Positions 54,521 through 63,945 of a stretch of 64,000 nucleotides of DNA are shown piece by piece (positions within the stretch are counted from its first letter, which is position 1; every line of letters begins with the position of its first letter). The stretch is taken from NCBI RefSeq assembly GCF_002910905.1, contig NZ_NEUE01000105.1, positions 1-64,000 on the forward strand. The letters run 5' to 3'. The stretch is from Streptomyces sp. SM11 (GTDB lineage: Bacteria > Actinomycetota > Actinomycetes > Streptomycetales > Streptomycetaceae). The notes beneath the pieces were generated by a model, which saw only the letters and a list, made by a program, of their open reading frames with translations, ran no database searches and was not told the origin of the DNA. Made by a program: the position numbers and the translations under genes.

Positions 54521-57500
54521 GTGACGGGCGCAGAGCAACAGGGGTGGGGCCGGCGGCTGACCGGGTACGCGTGGCGGTACCGGCGCAACGTCGTGCTCGC
54601 CCTCGGCTCGTCGCTCGCCGGTATGGCCGTCATGGCCCTCGTACCGCTCATCACCAAGGTGATCATCGACGACGTGGTCACCGACCACACCCGTTCCCTC
54701 GCGGTCTGGACCGGGCTGCTCATCGGCGCGGCCGTCCTCGTCTACATAGCGACCTACATCCGCCGGTACTACGGCGGCCGGCTCGCCCTGGACGTTCAGC
54801 ACGACCTGCGTACGGACATGTACGCGACGATCACCCGGCTCGACGGGAAGCGTCAGGACGAGCTGTCCACCGGGCAGGTCGTCGGCCGGGCCACCAGCGA
54901 TCTCCAGCTGATCCAGGGGCTGCTGTTCATGCTCCCGATGACCATCGGGAACATGCTGCTCTTCCTCATCTCCCTGGTGATCATGGCGTGGCTCTCGCTG
55001 CCCCTGACCCTCGTCGCCCTCGCCGTCGCCCCCGCCCTCTGGTTCATCGCCCGCCGCTCCCGCACCCGTCTCTTCCCCGCCACCTGGTACGCCCAGAGCC
55101 AGGCCGCCGCCGTCGCCGGAGTCGTCGACGGGGCCGTTTCCGGGGTCCGGGTCGTCAAGGGCTTCGGCCAGGAGGACCAGGAGACCGGCAAGCTCCGCGA
55201 GGTCGGCCGCCGGCTGTTCGCCGGGCGGCTGCGCACCGTCCGGCTGAACTCCCGCTACACCCCCGCCCTCCAGGCCGTGCCCGCCCTCGGCCAGGTCGCC
55301 ATGCTCGCCCTCGGCGGCTGGCTGGCCACCCGGGGCGAGATCACCCTCGGCACGTTCGTCGCCTTCTCCACCTACCTCGCCCAGCTCGTCGGCCCGGTCC
55401 GGATGCTCGCCATGGTCCTCACCGTCGGCCAGCAGGCCCGCGCCGGCGTGGAACGCGTCCTGGAGCTCATCGACACCGAACCCTCGATGCGGGACGGCAC
55501 CAAGGAGCTGCCCGCCGACGCCCCGGCGGGCATCGAGTTCGACGACGTACGGTTCGGTTACGACGATGTGCGGCCGGTCCTGGACGGCTTCTCGCTCACC
55601 GTCGAACCCGGCGAGACCGTCGCCGTCGTCGGCGCGTCCGGCAGCGGCAAGTCCACCGTCTCGCTCTTGCTGCCCCGCTTCTACGACGTGTCCCACGGGG
55701 CCGTCCTCATCGGCGGCCACGACGTCCGCGAGCTCACCCAGGCGTCCCTGCGCTCCGCCATCGGGCTCGTCCCCGAGGACAGCTTCCTGTTCTCCGACAC
55801 CGTCCGCGCCAACATCGCCTACGGCTTCCCCGACGCCACCCAGGAGCAGATCGAGCAGGCCGGCCGCGCCGCCCAGGCCGACCGGTTCATCGCCGACCTG
55901 CCGAAGGGGTACGACACCACCGTCGGCGAGCACGGGCTCACCCTCTCCGGCGGCCAGCGTCAGCGCGTCGCCCTCGCCCGCGCCATCCTCACCGACCCCC
56001 GGCTCCTCCTCCTCGACGACGCGACCTCCGCCGTCGACGCCCGCGTCGAGCACGAGATCCACGAGGCCCTCAAGCAGGTCATGGCGGGCCGCACCACCCT
56101 GCTCATCGCCCACCGCCGCTCCACCCTCCAGCTAGCCGACCGCATCGCCGTCCTGGACGGCGGGAAGCTCGCCGCGGTCGGCACCCACGAGGAGCTGGAG
56201 CGCACCTCCGCGCTCTACCGCCGCCTGCTCACCGACCCCGACGAGCTCGGCGGCACCTCGCCCGGCCACCGGCCGCCGCGCACCGAGGCCGACCCCGAGG
56301 CCGACCGCGCCCTCCAGGAGGAGCTGGGCGCCGAGTTCGACGCGGAGCGCGGCATCACCCCCGCGCTGTGGATCCGCGAGGAGGAGGAGCGGGACACCAC
56401 CGTCGCCGGTACGCCCGCGACGCCCGAACTGCTCGCCCAGGTCGAGGCCCTGCCGCCCGCCACGGACACCCCCGAGGTCGACGAGGCCGCCGCCGTGCGC
56501 GCGGAGGACTCCTACGGGCTGCGCCGGCTGCTGCGCGGCTTCGGCGCGGCGCTGCTGATCAGCCTCGGCCTCGTCGCCGTCGACGCCGGCATGGGTCTGC
56601 TGCTGCCGGTCCTGATCCGGCACGGCATCGACGAGGGCGTCACCCAGCTCTCGACCGGTGCGGTGTGGGCGGCCTCCGCGATCGCGCTCGTCGTCGTGCT
56701 CGTCCAGTGGGTGGCCCAGACCGGCGAGATCCGGATGACCGGCCGGACCGGCGAGCGGGTGCTCTACTCGCTCCGCCTGAAGATCTTCGCCCAGCTCCAG
56801 CGCCTCGGCCTCGACTACTACGAGCGCGAGCTGACCGGCCGGATCATGACCCGGATGACGACGGACGTGGACGCGCTCTCCACGTTCCTCCAGACCGGGC
56901 TCGTCACCGCGTTCGTCTCCGTGGTCACCTTCTTCGGCATCATGGCCGCGCTGCTCGTCCTGGACGTCCAGCTCGCCCTGGTCGTCTTCGCCACCCTGCC
57001 CGTGCTGATCATCGGCACCGTCTTCTTCCGGCGCAGCAGCGTCAAGGCGTACGAACTGGCCCGGACCCGCATCAGCGTCGTCAACGCCGACCTCCAGGAG
57101 TCCGTCTCCGGCCTCCGCATCGTCCAGGCCTTCGGCCGCGAGCACGACGGGGCCGCCCGCTTCGCCGAGCGCAGCGACCACTACCGGCAGGCCCGGGTGC
57201 GCGGCCAGTGGCTGATCTCCGTCTACTTCCCGTTCGTCCAGCTGCTGGCCTCCGTCGCCGCCGCCGCCGTGATCATCGTCGGCGCGGGCCGGATCGACAA
57301 CGGCACGCTGACCACCGGGGCCCTGGTCGCCTACCTCCTCTACATCGAGCTGTTCTTCGCCCCCGTCCAGCAGCTCTCCCAGGTCTTCGACGGCTACCAG
57401 CAGGCCACCGTCTCCCTGGGGCGCATCCAGGAGCTCCTGCGCGAGCCCACCTCGACCGCCGACGCGGAAGAGCCGCTCGACGTGCTCTCGCTGCGCGGCG

Positions 57501-58252
57501 AGATCGCGTTCGAGGACGTCTCCTTCGCGTACGGCTCCGACGAGGAGGCCCTCACCGGCGTCGACCTGCGCATCCCGGCCGGCCAGACCGTGGCGTTCGT
57601 CGGGGAGACGGGGGCCGGGAAATCGACCCTGGTCAAGCTCGTCGCCCGGTACTACGACCCCACGGCCGGCCGGGTCACCGCCGACGGCACCGACCTGCGG
57701 CGCCTCGACATGAGCGCCTACCGGCACCGCCTCGGCGTCGTCCCGCAGGAGGCGTACCTCTTCGCCGGCACGGTCCGCGACGCCATCGCCTACGGGCTGC
57801 CCGACGCCACCGACGCCCGGGTGGAGGCCGCCGCCCGCGCGGTCGGCGCGCACGAGATGATCGCCACGCTGGAGGACGGCTATCTCCACGAGGTCGCCGA
57901 GCGCGGACGCAACCTTTCCGCCGGACAGCGCCAGCTCATCGCGCTGGCCCGCGCCGAACTCGTCGACCCGGACGTCCTGCTCCTGGACGAGGCCACCGCC
58001 GCCCTGGACCTCGCCACCGAGGCCCTCGTCAACCAGGCCACCGACCGGCTCACCGGCCGCCGCACCACACTGGTGGTGGCCCACCGGCTGACCACCGCCG
58101 CCCGCGCCGACCGTGTCGTGGTCATGGACCACGGGCGCGTCGTCGAGGACGGCACGCACGACGAGCTGCTCGCCCGGGACGGGCGGTACGCCCGGCTGTG
58201 GCGCACCTTCATCGGCGAGGGCATAGGGGAGGGCGAGCCCGCGGGCGTCTGA
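54521..58252 (+). CDS. Fused two-half ABC exporter (type IV fold)
   Basis: 1243 residues from the GTG at 54521, after CGGGAGG. Order TMD1-NBD1-TMD2-NBD2 in one chain; most bacterial exporters of this type are two proteins. NBD1: Walker A GASGSGKST, signature LSGGQRQR, Walker B LLLLDDATSAVD with Asp where the catalytic Glu should be. NBD2: Walker A GETGAGKST, signature NLSAGQRQL, Walker B VLLLDEATAALD. One ATP site is therefore degenerate on both faces and the other canonical, as in heterodimeric exporters. The linker (about residues 590-680) is acidic. It exports lipid, drug or peptide; substrate unknown. Confidence 0.92.
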   Translation: MTGAEQQGWGRRLTGYAWRYRRNVVLALGSSLAGMAVMALVPLITKVIIDDVVTDHTRSLAVWTGLLIGAAVLVYIATYIRRYYGGRLALDVQHDLRTDMYATITRLDGKRQDELSTGQVVGRATSDLQLIQGLLFMLPMTIGNMLLFLISLVIMAWLSLPLTLVALAVAPALWFIARRSRTRLFPATWYAQSQAAAVAGVVDGAVSGVRVVKGFGQEDQETGKLREVGRRLFAGRLRTVRLNSRYTPALQAVPALGQVAMLALGGWLATRGEITLGTFVAFSTYLAQLVGPVRMLAMVLTVGQQARAGVERVLELIDTEPSMRDGTKELPADAPAGIEFDDVRFGYDDVRPVLDGFSLTVEPGETVAVVGASGSGKSTVSLLLPRFYDVSHGAVLIGGHDVRELTQASLRSAIGLVPEDSFLFSDTVRANIAYGFPDATQEQIEQAGRAAQADRFIADLPKGYDTTVGEHGLTLSGGQRQRVALARAILTDPRLLLLDDATSAVDARVEHEIHEALKQVMAGRTTLLIAHRRSTLQLADRIAVLDGGKLAAVGTHEELERTSALYRRLLTDPDELGGTSPGHRPPRTEADPEADRALQEELGAEFDAERGITPALWIREEEERDTTVAGTPATPELLAQVEALPPATDTPEVDEAAAVRAEDSYGLRRLLRGFGAALLISLGLVAVDAGMGLLLPVLIRHGIDEGVTQLSTGAVWAASAIALVVVLVQWVAQTGEIRMTGRTGERVLYSLRLKIFAQLQRLGLDYYERELTGRIMTRMTTDVDALSTFLQTGLVTAFVSVVTFFGIMAALLVLDVQLALVVFATLPVLIIGTVFFRRSSVKAYELARTRISVVNADLQESVSGLRIVQAFGREHDGAARFAERSDHYRQARVRGQWLISVYFPFVQLLASVAAAAVIIVGAGRIDNGTLTTGALVAYLLYIELFFAPVQQLSQVFDGYQQATVSLGRIQELLREPTSTADAEEPLDVLSLRGEIAFEDVSFAYGSDEEALTGVDLRIPAGQTVAFVGETGAGKSTLVKLVARYYDPTAGRVTADGTDLRRLDMSAYRHRLGVVPQEAYLFAGTVRDAIAYGLPDATDARVEAAARAVGAHEMIATLEDGYLHEVAERGRNLSAGQRQLIALARAELVDPDVLLLDEATAALDLATEALVNQATDRLTGRRTTLVVAHRLTTAARADRVVVMDHGRVVEDGTHDELLARDGRYARLWRTFIGEGIGEGEPAGV

Positions 58253-58360
58253 GGATCCCCGCGTTCCCCACTCCCCGCACGGGTGGTGCAACCTCCTGCG
58301 GGTCTGCTGCGTCGTAGACAGGGACGCGGGGGTGCGTACAGACGTCAGGTGGGGGCGAAC

Positions 58361-58786
58361 GTGTTCGACAGAGCTGTGGTACCAGCGGGACCGAAGGTGT
58401 CGGGGAGCCGCAAGCGGCTGCCGCCGGTCCGCCTCCTCGTCCTGTCCCTGCTGGCCGGACTCGTCCCCCTGCTCGGCACCCCCGCCACCGCGCAGGCCGC
58501 CACCGCCTGCACCGGCCGCCCGGCGAAGACGGTCGGGTTCTCCACGGGAGAACTGCGCGTCTACAAGAGCCGCGCCCACGTCTGCGCGGTCACCATCGCG
58601 AAGAAGCCCGGTAAACGGCGGACGATGAGCGTCACGCTCCAGGCACGCGGCGGACGTGCCGTCTCCGACAAGGGCTCGTACACGACGAGGGCCGGCCCGG
58701 TCACGGTCAACGCGCTGAACCGCTGCGTACGGGCCACCGGCGCGATCGGCAGGAAGTCCGCCTCCACCGGATGGATACTCTGCTGA
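58361..58786 (+). CDS. Small secreted basic protein
   Basis: 141 residues from the GTG at 58361, with GGGGGCGAAC before it. An extended basic N-region leads to the hydrophobic LLVLSLLAGLVPLLG and an AQA|A cleavage site. The mature part of about 95 residues is basic with four Cys (TACTGR, AHVCAV, NRCVRA and the C-terminal ILC), probably two disulfides. Family not recognised; similar small secreted proteins are common in Streptomyces. Confidence 0.7.
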   Translation: MFDRAVVPAGPKVSGSRKRLPPVRLLVLSLLAGLVPLLGTPATAQAATACTGRPAKTVGFSTGELRVYKSRAHVCAVTIAKKPGKRRTMSVTLQARGGRAVSDKGSYTTRAGPVTVNALNRCVRATGAIGRKSASTGWILC

Positions 58787-58876
58787 CCGTTTCACTGACA
58801 TGAACAACCGGGTCTGGCGTGGCGTGTGTTGCCCCGATAAGTTCACGGCGACTGTCGTGAATCAAGGGGAGGGTGC

Positions 58877-60361
58877 ATGCGCAAGGCGCTCACAGGGGTT
58901 CTCTCGCTCGCCGTGCTCATAGGCACGGTCGGAGCCACGGGGGCTTCGGCCGGTGCGGCCACCGCCGCGGAGTCGGCCGTGAAGCGGAGCAGCGGCGCTG
59001 CCGGAGGCAGCGAAGCGAGCAACGAGGACATCAAGGACCGCATCCTGGCCATCCCGGGAATGAGTCTAATCGAGGAGAAGCCTTCCGCGGGTTACCGCTA
59101 CTTCGTCCTCGAATACACCCAGCCGGTCGACCACCGGCGCCCGTCCAAGGGCACGTTCCAGCAGCGCCTGACCCTGCTGCACAAGGACGTGAGCCGCCCG
59201 ACGGTCTTCTTCACCAGCGGCTACCACGTCTCCACGAACCCGAGCCGAAGCGAGCCGACGCAGATCATCGACGGCAACCAGGTCTCTATGGAGTACCGCT
59301 ACTTCACCCCGTCCCGGCCGGCCCCGGCCGACTGGTCGAAGCTGGACATCTGGCAGGCCGCCAGCGACCAGCACCGGGTGTTCACGGCGCTGAAGAAGAT
59401 CTACGACAAGAAGTGGCTGGCCACCGGCGGGTCCAAGGGCGGCATGACCGCCACGTACTTCGAGCGCTTCTACCCGAAGGACATGGACGGAGTCGTCGCC
59501 TACGTCGCGCCCAACGACGTGGTGAACAACGAGGACTCGGCGTACGACCGGTTCTTCCGCAACGTCGGCACCGAGGAGTGCCGCGACAAGCTGGCCGGCG
59601 TACAGCGCGAGGCGCTGATCCGCCGGGCCCCGCTCCAGAAGAAGTACAAGGAGCAGGCCGCCGCCAACGGCTGGACCTTCAACACCATCGGTTCCCTCGA
59701 CCGTGCCTACGAGGCCACGGTCATGGACTACGGGTGGGCGTTCTGGCAGTACAGCCTGCTGGCCGACTGCGCGGACCTCCCGGCCGACGCCAGGAAGGCC
59801 GACGACGACGACATCTGGAACTCCGTCGACTCCATCTCCGGATTCTCCTTCTACGTGGACCAGGGCCTGGAGCCGTACACCCCGTACTACTACCAGGCGG
59901 GCACCCAGCTCGGTTCGCCGGACATCAAGCAGCCCTGGCTCCGCAAGCTGAGCCGCTACGGCTACCAGCCCCCGCGCAACTTCGTGCCCCGCTCCATCCC
60001 GATGACGTTCGACCGGCGCGCGATGCGGGACGTCGACCGCTGGGTCAAGCGCAACGCCCGGCAGATGATGTTCGTCAACGGCGAGAACGACCCGTGGAGC
60101 GCCGAGCCGTTCCGCCTCGGACGCGGCGCGAAGGACAGTTACGTCTACACCGTCCCCGGCGGCAACCACGGCGCGAAGGTCTCCGGTCTCGCGGCCGACG
60201 AGAAGGCGAAGGCCACCGCCGCGATCCTGCGCTGGGCGGGCGTCGCCCCGGCGGCCGTCGAGGCGGACCCGAAGAAGGCGAAGCCGCTGGCGAGGTTCGA
60301 CGCCAGGCTGGACAAGCGCAACGGCGAGATCGAGCGCGACGAGGCCATGCTGCGCCCGTAG
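58877..60361 (+). CDS. Secreted S37-type prolyl tri/tetrapeptidyl aminopeptidase
   Basis: 494 residues. A signal peptide (LTGVLSLAVLIGTVGATG) is followed by a short propeptide. The body has YRYFVLEYTQPVDHRRPSKG, VFFTSGYHVSTNPSRSEPTQ, the nucleophile Ser in LATGGSKGGMTATYFERF, the Asp in NGENDPWSAEPFRLG and the His in VPGGNHGAKV. This matches the PS-10/S37 family known from Streptomyces mobaraensis, which removes tri- or tetrapeptides ending in proline. It works outside the cell in protein and propeptide turnover. AAGGGGAGGG precedes the ATG. Confidence 0.9.
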   Translation: MRKALTGVLSLAVLIGTVGATGASAGAATAAESAVKRSSGAAGGSEASNEDIKDRILAIPGMSLIEEKPSAGYRYFVLEYTQPVDHRRPSKGTFQQRLTLLHKDVSRPTVFFTSGYHVSTNPSRSEPTQIIDGNQVSMEYRYFTPSRPAPADWSKLDIWQAASDQHRVFTALKKIYDKKWLATGGSKGGMTATYFERFYPKDMDGVVAYVAPNDVVNNEDSAYDRFFRNVGTEECRDKLAGVQREALIRRAPLQKKYKEQAAANGWTFNTIGSLDRAYEATVMDYGWAFWQYSLLADCADLPADARKADDDDIWNSVDSISGFSFYVDQGLEPYTPYYYQAGTQLGSPDIKQPWLRKLSRYGYQPPRNFVPRSIPMTFDRRAMRDVDRWVKRNARQMMFVNGENDPWSAEPFRLGRGAKDSYVYTVPGGNHGAKVSGLAADEKAKATAAILRWAGVAPAAVEADPKKAKPLARFDARLDKRNGEIERDEAMLRP

Positions 60362-60396
60362 GGGGCACCCACGGTTCCCGTAGCGGCATCTCACGG

Positions 60397-60442
60397 GGGC
60401 TGCGCCCGTCGTCACCTTCCCGGTGACCGGCGGGCGCAGCCC
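60397..60442. terminator. Convergent hairpin terminator
   Basis: GGGCTGCGCCCG / CGGGCGCAGCCC, a 12-bp stem with a 22-base loop, between the S37 peptidase and the lipoprotein gene, whose stop lies inside. Confidence 0.75.
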
Positions 60443-61077
60443 ACCGGCCTGTCCCCGCCCAGGGCGACGAACAGGTCCGTGGTGCCCGGGCACTGTTTCC
60501 GCCGCTGCACCGCCGACTCCACCCGGTAGCGCGGGGCGCGTCCGCCCGTGTCCTCGCAGGCGGTCTCCGTGACCTCGCCCGCGCGGGAGGCCGTGACGCA
60601 GTCCCCGACTACGGTCAGCGGGCCGCCGCCCTGTCCCGGGTCGCCCGGATGCGGGGGCTCCAGATTCCGCATGCAGGCGTAGCCGGTGGTGAGCCGGGAA
60701 CGGGCCCCGGTGCCCGACTCGGACACATGCAGGACGAAGTCGGTGGCGTCCGGGCAGGGCGGGCCCGACGCCGGGGTGCCGAGGTGCCGGGCGAGGGCGG
60801 TGGCCGCGGCCTTCTCGCTGCGGCAGGACACCTCCCGGATCACCGGGCCCCGCGAACTGCAGTCGCCGGGCCCGAGGAACACCACCCCGTACGGTGACGG
60901 GCCGGGTGAGGCGGGGGCGGGCCCCCGGTCGTCGGTGACCGTCCCGTCCGGCCCCTGGCAGGCCGTCAGCAGGAGCGCTGCCGTGGCTACGGTCACGCCC
61001 AGGACCGCGAACCGGGCCCGGACCGGTGGCGGGGCGGGCCGTCGACGCCGGGCCCCCGGGGAAGCGTACTCATCCAT
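60412..61077 (-). CDS. Putative lipoprotein
   Basis: 221 residues from the ATG at 61077. The N-terminus is basic ([14 protein letters not shown]), then FAVLGVTVATAALLLTACQG contains the lipobox LTAC. The mature part has eight more Cys (GDCSS, VSCRS, PPCPD, YACMR, GDCVT, TACED, KQCPG, VGCAR), which suggests four disulfides. No known domain. It converges with the S37 peptidase. Confidence 0.75.
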   Translation of the reverse strand: MDEYASPGARRRRPAPPPVRARFAVLGVTVATAALLLTACQGPDGTVTDDRGPAPASPGPSPYGVVFLGPGDCSSRGPVIREVSCRSEKAAATALARHLGTPASGPPCPDATDFVLHVSESGTGARSRLTTGYACMRNLEPPHPGDPGQGGGPLTVVGDCVTASRAGEVTETACEDTGGRAPRYRVESAVQRRKQCPGTTDLFVALGGDRPVGCARRSPGR

Positions 61078-61201
61078 GAAAACCCCCGATACGTCCGTAA
61101 AGACGTACACCCGGCGCGGCCCGCCGGAGCGGGGCCACGCCAGGTGCGCGGGGTGCTTTGCGTCTGCGGCCTGAGGCCGGGACCCTCCGGTCACCGTAGG
61201 A

Positions 61202-63034
61202 CTAGTACGACAGTCCGTGGCCCACCGGGTACAGCACCTGCGCCGGGTCGTCCGCGCGCTGCACCGGAACCGGGAGGGTGCCCTCCGGTTCGGCGCGGCC
61301 CGCGATCACCCGGGCGGCGGCGCGCAGTTCGACGTCCGTCCAGGAGTACGCGGCGAGGCTCGCCGCGACGCCGGCGCCGGTGAGGTGGGCGACGTCGTAC
61401 GGGTTGCGGACGGCGACGGTGACCACCGGGACGCCGGTCGCCACGAGGGCCGTGACGAGTGTGCGCTGCGAGCTGCCCGCCGCCACGTTGTAGGTCGCCA
61501 CGACCACCGCGTCCCTGCCCTCGGCGGCGGCGACCGCTTCGGCGATCTTCGCCTGGTTCGGCGCGATACCGGTGGACAACGCCAGTGCGGTGAAGCCCAG
61601 TTCACCGAAGGCGTCCGCCAACGTGCTGGTCGGCGGGCCCGTCGTCCCGGAGGGGGACGCCGGATCGGCGCCCACCACCAGCAGGTTGCGGTGGGTGCGG
61701 CGGGAGAGCGGAAGCAGTGTGCCGGGGTCGGCGAGCAGGGTTGTCGTGCGCTCGGCGATCCGGTCGGCGGCGGCCCGGTGGGTGCGGTTGCCGACGGTGC
61801 GTTCGACGCCCCGGTGACTGACGAACGGGTCCCGGAACAGGCCCAGTCGGCTTTTCAGCCGCAGGATCCGCAGGATCGACTCCTCGATCCTCGCCTCGCT
61901 GATCTCGCCGCCCCGCACCGCGTCCAGCACGGCGTTCCAGGCGACGGAGAGGTCCGGCGGGTTCAGCAGCTGGTCCACGCCCGCCAGCAGCGCGAGGACC
62001 GGCACGCGGTCGTCGCCGTACTTCGTGCGTACCCCTTGCATGCCGAGCGAGTCGGTGACCACCACTCCGTCGTAGCCCAGCTCCTCGCGGAGGATGCCGG
62101 TGAGGATCGGCCGGGAGAGCGTGGCCGGGTCCTCGGACGGGTCGAGTGCGGGGACCACGATGTGCGCCGTCATGATCGAGTCGATACGGGCCCGGATCGC
62201 GGCGCGGAACGGCGGGGCGTCCAGCTCGTCCCACTGCGCGCGGGTGTGGTTGATGACGGGCAGCCCGGTGTGGCTGTCGGTGCTGGTGTCGCCGTGTCCG
62301 GGGAAGTGCTTGGCGGTCGACGCGATTCCCGCGCCCTGGTAGCCCTTCACCTGAGCCGCGACCAGGGCGGCCACCGACTCGGGGTCGGAGCCGAAGGACC
62401 GTACGCCGATGACCGGGTTGGCCGGGTTGACGTTGACGTCGGCGTCCGGCGCGTAGTTCTGGTTGATGCCGAGCGCGGCCAGTTCGGCGCCCGCGATCCG
62501 GGCGGCCCGCCGGGTGTCGGAGCGCGAACCGCCCGCGCCCAGGGCCATCGCGCCCGGCAGCAGCGTGGCGGGTTCGCCGACCCGGCAGACGATGCCGTGC
62601 TCCTGGTCGGTGGAGACGAGCAGCGGCAGCCGGGAGCGCCCGGCGAGCGCGGCGCGCTGGAGGCCGTTGGAGAGGCTGGCGATCTGGTGCGGGTCGCGGG
62701 TGTTGTGCGCCCAGGTGAAGTAGATGATGCCGCCGACCTGGTAAGTGGAGATCAGCTCGGCGGCGGTACGCACCCCGATCTCGGCGAGGTTCGCGTCGAT
62801 GTCGGCCTGGTCCGGGTCGGTGGCGGAGTGCCCGTAGACCCGCATCACGAAAAGCTGGCCGACCTTCTCCTCCAGGCTCATCCCGGCGATGATCCGCCGC
62901 AGCCGGTGGTCGGTGTAGGCGTCCGTGGAGTGCACGGATGCTGCGGAGGGGGCGGCGAGGGCGCCGGTGGCCGCCGCTGCCGTGGCGGCCACGGTGGCGG
63001 TGAGGAGGGTGCGTCTTGAGGTGCGGTGGGGCAC
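61202..63034 (-). CDS. GH3 beta-N-acetylhexosaminidase (Tat-exported)
   Basis: 610 residues with a GTG start after GGAAGGAG. A twin-arginine signal (SRRTLLTATVAATAAAATG) opens the chain. The GH3 domain has IASTAKHFPGHGDTSTDSH, the NagZ-type loop with the Asp-His general acid/base pair, and the nucleophile Asp in VVVTDSLGMQGVRTKYG. A C-terminal alpha/beta sandwich follows. It removes terminal GlcNAc from wall fragments or chitin oligomers outside the cell. The promoter carries a duplicated AT-rich operator. The downstream-facing neighbour at 63157 may be co-regulated. Confidence 0.9.
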   Translation of the reverse strand: MPHRTSRRTLLTATVAATAAAATGALAAPSAASVHSTDAYTDHRLRRIIAGMSLEEKVGQLFVMRVYGHSATDPDQADIDANLAEIGVRTAAELISTYQVGGIIYFTWAHNTRDPHQIASLSNGLQRAALAGRSRLPLLVSTDQEHGIVCRVGEPATLLPGAMALGAGGSRSDTRRAARIAGAELAALGINQNYAPDADVNVNPANPVIGVRSFGSDPESVAALVAAQVKGYQGAGIASTAKHFPGHGDTSTDSHTGLPVINHTRAQWDELDAPPFRAAIRARIDSIMTAHIVVPALDPSEDPATLSRPILTGILREELGYDGVVVTDSLGMQGVRTKYGDDRVPVLALLAGVDQLLNPPDLSVAWNAVLDAVRGGEISEARIEESILRILRLKSRLGLFRDPFVSHRGVERTVGNRTHRAAADRIAERTTTLLADPGTLLPLSRRTHRNLLVVGADPASPSGTTGPPTSTLADAFGELGFTALALSTGIAPNQAKIAEAVAAAEGRDAVVVATYNVAAGSSQRTLVTALVATGVPVVTVAVRNPYDVAHLTGAGVAASLAAYSWTDVELRAAARVIAGRAEPEGTLPVPVQRADDPAQVLYPVGHGLSY

Positions 63035-63053
63035 GTGAGCTCCTTCCCGGGGT

Positions 63054-63098
63054 GAAAGAAACTTCCAAGAAAGTACGCTTATAGGGAAAGTAACTTCC
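63054..63098 (-). promoter_or_regulatory. Duplicated operator in the GH3 promoter
   Basis: GAAAGAAACTTCC (63054-63066) and GAAAGTAACTTCC (63086-63098) are 12/13 identical and 32 bp apart. On the minus strand TTGACC (63099-63104) and TATAAG (about 63078-63083) fit a promoter with one operator between -35 and -10 and one downstream of the start. The regulator type is unknown; ROK and LacI families use similar sites. Confidence 0.65.
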
Positions 63099-63156
63099 GG
63101 TCAAGAGCCCGGGCCGCCCGCGGCGCGAACCGCACGCGAACGGGCCCGCCCTGCCG

Positions 63157-63945
63157 TTACTGCTTCGGCGCTCCGAGCCGCAGCAGGTACTCGCGGCCCG
63201 CGCCCAGCAGACCCGGCAGCTCCGCCACACCCGGGTGCCAGCGCTTCTCGTACTCCCAGCACACCCACGTGTCCGGATCCAGCCCGTCCAGACAGTCCGC
63301 CAGCGGAAGCACCCCGGAGCCCAGCGCCAGCGGGGTCAGGTCGTCCGTCGACGCGACGTCCTTCACCTGGACGTATCCCAGATGCGGGGCGAGCACCGCA
63401 TGGCTGGAGGCCGGCTCCTCACCGGCGAGCCAGGTGTGCAGCACGTCCCAGATCGCGCCGATCCGGGGGTGCCCGACCGTGGCGACGACCCGGGCTGCGT
63501 CGAGGCCCGCGCGGTGCGAGTCATGAGTCTCCAGCAAGATACTCACACTCATGTCGGCGGCGGCCGGGGCGGCGGACCCGAGCCGCCGGGCGGCCGTCGC
63601 GTCGGCCTCCGCCTGCTCCTGGTCGCCGCCTCCGGGGAACACCCGGACATAGGACGCGCCCAGATCGCGGGCGAGCTTCACCAGCTCGGCCAGTTCCGCC
63701 AGGACCGGTTCGTCGTCGCCCTCGGCGGCCGCCTTCACGTACCCGGCGAGGGCCAGGATCTCCACCCCGCCGGCCTTGAACGCCTCGACCACATCGGCCC
63801 GTTCCAGCGACGAGAGCCCCAGGTGCACCGGCTCCTCGGGGTGGACGCGCAGCTCCACCCCCCGGTAGCCGTTGCCGGCGGCGAGCCGGACGACCTCGGC
63901 GACCGGCGTCCCCGGCACTCCGAGGGTGGAGAAAGCGAGTTTCAT
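63157..63945 (-). CDS. Sugar phosphate isomerase/epimerase (xylose-isomerase-like TIM barrel)
   Basis: 262 residues beginning MKLAFSTLGVPGTPVAEVVR. The AP-endonuclease-2 family barrel has VELRVHPEEPVHLG, VSILLETHDSHRAGLDAARV (metal Glu), IGAIWDVLHTWLAG (metal Asp/His) and VQVKDVASTDDL, ending WVCWEYEKRWHPGVAEL. It acts on a sugar or inositol derivative in the cytoplasm. It is upstream of GH3 in the same direction but 122 bp away, and GH3 has its own promoter. Confidence 0.88.
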   Translation of the reverse strand: MKLAFSTLGVPGTPVAEVVRLAAGNGYRGVELRVHPEEPVHLGLSSLERADVVEAFKAGGVEILALAGYVKAAAEGDDEPVLAELAELVKLARDLGASYVRVFPGGGDQEQAEADATAARRLGSAAPAAADMSVSILLETHDSHRAGLDAARVVATVGHPRIGAIWDVLHTWLAGEEPASSHAVLAPHLGYVQVKDVASTDDLTPLALGSGVLPLADCLDGLDPDTWVCWEYEKRWHPGVAELPGLLGAGREYLLRLGAPKQ

